From positions 41,340,580 through 41,404,579 of the forward strand of contig OW121741.1 of the NCBI GenBank assembly GCA_933228675.1: DNA of 64,000 bases. Reading direction: 5' to 3'. Numbering within the stretch: the stretch's first letter is position 1; each line of letters starts with the position of its first letter. This stretch comes from Stomorhina lunata. Taxonomy: Eukaryota > Arthropoda > Insecta > Diptera > Rhiniidae. Below the pieces are notes generated by a model. That model did no database searches. It was not told the DNA's origin and saw only the letters and a list, made by a program, of their open reading frames with translations. Made by a program: the position numbers and the translations under genes. Of the stretch, positions 61,377-64,000 are shown piece after piece.

Positions 61377-63205
61377 GCTTTAGAACCCGCTACTTCGTTA
61401 GCGGTACAATTGGAATTGACAAAGTTACAATTAAAAAGTTACAAAATTTACCAAAATAATTTTTTTAATTGTTTATCGATTCCGATATAAATTAAATTAA
61501 ATATTTATTTGTTCATAAGATACATATAGGACAAAATAAGTACCTACCCTTTACTGGTACCATTTTCAAAAAAGTACTATTAACGCCTACCAATTTTGAT
61601 TGCTAACCTAACCAAAAGTTATATATTGGTAAAAAAAAAGTACCAAAATTTAGTTTTTATCCTTTTTATACCCTCATTTACGAAAAGTACTAAATCCAAT
61701 TAAAATTTTGCTTCTAACGTTACTTATCAATTGTGACGTTTACTGCGTCTCTATGTTTGTTATTTCAAAAGATACGTATGGGTTCAAGAAAAGTACCAAA
61801 ATATAGTTTATACCCTTTATTACCCTTATTAGTACCATAGTCAAAAAAGTACCAAATACGTTTCTCCTTTTTTTTCAGCCCATCCAAAGCAAATTTCAAC
61901 TTTGTTCCTATCGCTTTGAATTTCGTTACTAATATTTCCCATTTTTTCCCTGTTTTAGCCCTAAAACTGCCGAATAAAAAAAAATACTAAATTACATGTC
62001 CCTTAATTTAAAGTGTCGATCTTAGACCGATTTAGTTTTTGTTTCTATCACTTTTGGTATAGAAGATATATTTTTACCCCCAAAATTAAAAAAGTACCAA
62101 AAATGTATTTTAGTTTTTCAATGTCAATCGACCAGTTAATAAATTATACTTCTGGCTTCATTAGCCTAAAAGATATCCATAGCTAAAGAGCAAAAAACCT
62201 ACCCTTGAATATTTTCGCTTTTTCTACCCTTTTGCACCCCGTCAAATGGCAAAAGTACCAAATATGCACTTAATACTTCTTTAATACCTATCGTCTGCGA
62301 TATAAATTATGTTTCTATATTTATTAGTTCAAAAGATATACATATATGTGTTAAAAAAAAGTACCAAAATATAGTTTTTACCCTTTTTCATCCTTATTAG
62401 TGCCATTTTCAAAAAAGTACCAAACACGTGTCCCCTTATTTTCCTAGCCGATTCAAATCCAATTTCAACTTTGTTTCTATCTATGTTGGTTTCGGAGATA
62501 TGATGTTACTAATTTATCCCTTTTCTACCCTGTTTTGCCCGCTAGGCGGCCGATTTTCAAAAAAGTACCGAACATGTGTCCCTTAATTTTAAGTGCTAAT
62601 CTCAAGCCAATTTAATCTTTGCTTATATCGCTTTTGGTTAAGGAGATATAATGTTACCAATTTTTCCCTTTTAATTCAAAAAAGTAACAAACACGTATTT
62701 GATATTCTGTACTTGGCAATCGACCTCCCTATAAATTTTATTTCTAGCTTTATTGGTTCAAGTGAAATACAAAGAAAAAGAAAAATGGACCTACCTTAAA
62801 TTTTTTTTGCCCGCTTTTATCCCTTTTTGAACCCTGAATCAAAAAAGTACCAAGCACGTGTCTAATATTTTTTTCTTGTTTACCGTATCCGTTTTGAATT
62901 TTGTTACTCCGTAGATTGGTTCAAAAGATACACATGGGTTTAAAAAAGTACCAACATTTTATTTTTACCCCCTATTTGTCCCATCTGCTAAAAAGTACCA
63001 AACACGTGTCTACTTATTTTTGTAGCTGATCCCAACGCAATTTCAATTTTGGGCCTATGACGTTTACTTCCGGAGATACAGCAATACTAATTTTTTACCC
63101 TTACTATCTATACTTCGAAAAATGTACCCGCTGTCAAAATTTTAGCTCTCTAGCTTTAGCCGTTTGGGCTGTTCGATTATGAGTTTTATATATATAGATG
63201 TGGTA
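61377..63205 (+). repeat. 1.8-kb repeat element with recurring AAAAAAGTACCAAA motif
   Basis: Begins near the hairpin CCGCTACTTCGTTAGCGG (61387-61404) and ends at GTTCGATTATGAG then TTTTATATATATAGAT (about 63200). Between them AAAAAAGTACCAAA occurs at least ten times, followed alternately by 'atatagtttttaccc' or by 'cacgtgtccccttatttt'. Each is followed by segments like 'ccaatttcaactttgtttct' and 'ggagatata(t/c)'. The internal unit is about 150-210 bp, diverged. Not coding: all frames are interrupted. The layout (near-terminal ACCCGC-TTCGT-GCGG hairpin and TATATATAGA end) recalls widespread insect dispersed repeats whose class I cannot name with confidence. Confidence 0.55.
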
Positions 63206-63792
63206 CATCAGTCATCATTTTAAAGATTACACTTTTGCCTTTACAATTGCTCTACCATTGTAATAGCTATCCTGATCTCAGTGGCTCATGCTACTTTATG
63301 TCCAGAGGTAAAAATTCACAAACGCATTTAATGAATTTAGTGGAAACTTTTGAGTGTCAGTCTATAACATATATGCCTTCATCAGTCTTTCTAGCGTTAT
63401 GTTAATCACGTAAAGTATGCTGAGTTTTAAGCTCTTATTGCCGTCTATGATGTCCAGTAGAAACATTCCCCTGACTGCTATTTCCAAATCATTTATGAGT
63501 GAACTTTTCATACTTACTGATCTTTACTTATAATATATGAGAGGGCTGATTGATGAAAAGTTAGCTCCATCAGCCCACCCCTTCGATTCCATCGGGATTC
63601 CACCATTATAACTCAGGAGATTTGGAGTTATCGCAATATCTACAACCGTTTACCCTACCACCATCCTATTGACTTACCTCTTTACGGAAATTTTGCCAAT
63701 TTTGCTAATTCATTACAAAATTTCAGTTTTAATTGAAAAGGAAAAAAATTCACCAAAAAGGGTTCTAGTGTGTGAAAACTAAATAAATAAAA
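63206..63792. other. AT-rich sequence without a recognised gene
   Basis: No credible frame or repeat was seen before the HINE-A end at 63793. Confidence 0.5.
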
Positions 63793-64000
63793 AACAAGTA
63801 AGAAAAGCTATAGTCGTCAAGCCCGACTTACTGTACCCTTTACTGCTAAGCTCAAATATGGACCAACAATTTAACAAGTTTTCCTCATGTCTTATAGACA
63901 TACATACATATACTATGTGTTATTTTTTAAAAATTTCAAGATTTATGTCATTTCCGCCAAGGTCCTTATATGGGAGCTAGGGTCAATTGTGGACCGATTG
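63793..64000 (-). mobile_element. HINE-A 3' end, inverted, cut by the window edge
   Basis: AACAAGTAAGAAAAGC, then hairpin-like GTCGTCAAGCCCGAC and 'aaatatggaccaacaattta', the inverse of the HINE-A 3' end at 1555-1612. It continues past the end of the window. Confidence 0.6.

Overview
The window is 64 kb of very AT-rich eukaryotic DNA with no complete host gene. It is almost entirely repeats and decayed transposons. The dispersed repeats have the architecture of dipteran INE-1/DINE-1/mini-me elements: GTCY microsatellites, subterminal inverted repeats, and a 3' hairpin followed by CTTACTTGTT. Together with the mix of CR1-, LOA-, Jockey- and RTE-type LINEs, mariner, gypsy and a Sola-like element, this points to a higher fly, most likely a calyptrate (blowfly, flesh fly or house fly type). 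That assignment is inference from repeat content, not from a marker gene.

Layout. 1-0.6 kb: a possible terminal exon of a host gene with a polyadenylation signal. 0.6-2.4 kb: an old degenerate minisatellite split by a HINE-A element. 2.4-6.4 kb: dispersed repeats and a HINE-B copy that carries a MITE and a long TA run. 6.4-10 kb: a CR1-like LINE remnant followed by a dead mariner. 11-12.6 kb: inverted HINE pieces and a repeat that flanks the large minisatellite. 12.7-17.1 kb: about 150 copies of a 29-bp unit with higher-order structure. 18.7-22.2 kb: HINE-B copies. 22.7-29.6 kb: a LINE cluster, with a LOA fragment, two RTE-like copies tail to tail (one interrupted by a Jockey fragment), a third RTE 3' end, and a piggyBac-like MITE. 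29.8-31.7 kb: unique sequence with a possible exon. 31.7-34.7 kb: HINE-B. 36.3-38.2 kb: the 29-bp array again, on the other strand, with the same flank. 39-41 kb: HINE pieces and a CCCAGC-ended element holding a tRNA-like sequence. 42-47.6 kb: an inverted HINE-B split by a nearly complete Sola-like transposon. 47.7-58.4 kb: two copies of a second RTE-like LINE; the second is split by a gypsy fragment that itself contains a CR1 fragment. 58.4-64 kb: further dispersed repeats, a GGGCCC-ended MITE, a 1.8-kb repeat rich in GTACC motifs, and a HINE-A copy running off the end.

How the parts relate. There is no operon-like or pathway logic here. The informative structure is the order of nested insertions, which gives relative ages, and the relationships among repeat copies. 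The best-supported single element is the Sola-like transposon at 42.35-45.28 kb, which has matching terminal inverted repeats, a 4-bp target duplication and an empty-site copy elsewhere in the window. No LINE or transposase here has an intact reading frame over its full expected length. All family names come from recognising motifs by eye; no database search was run.
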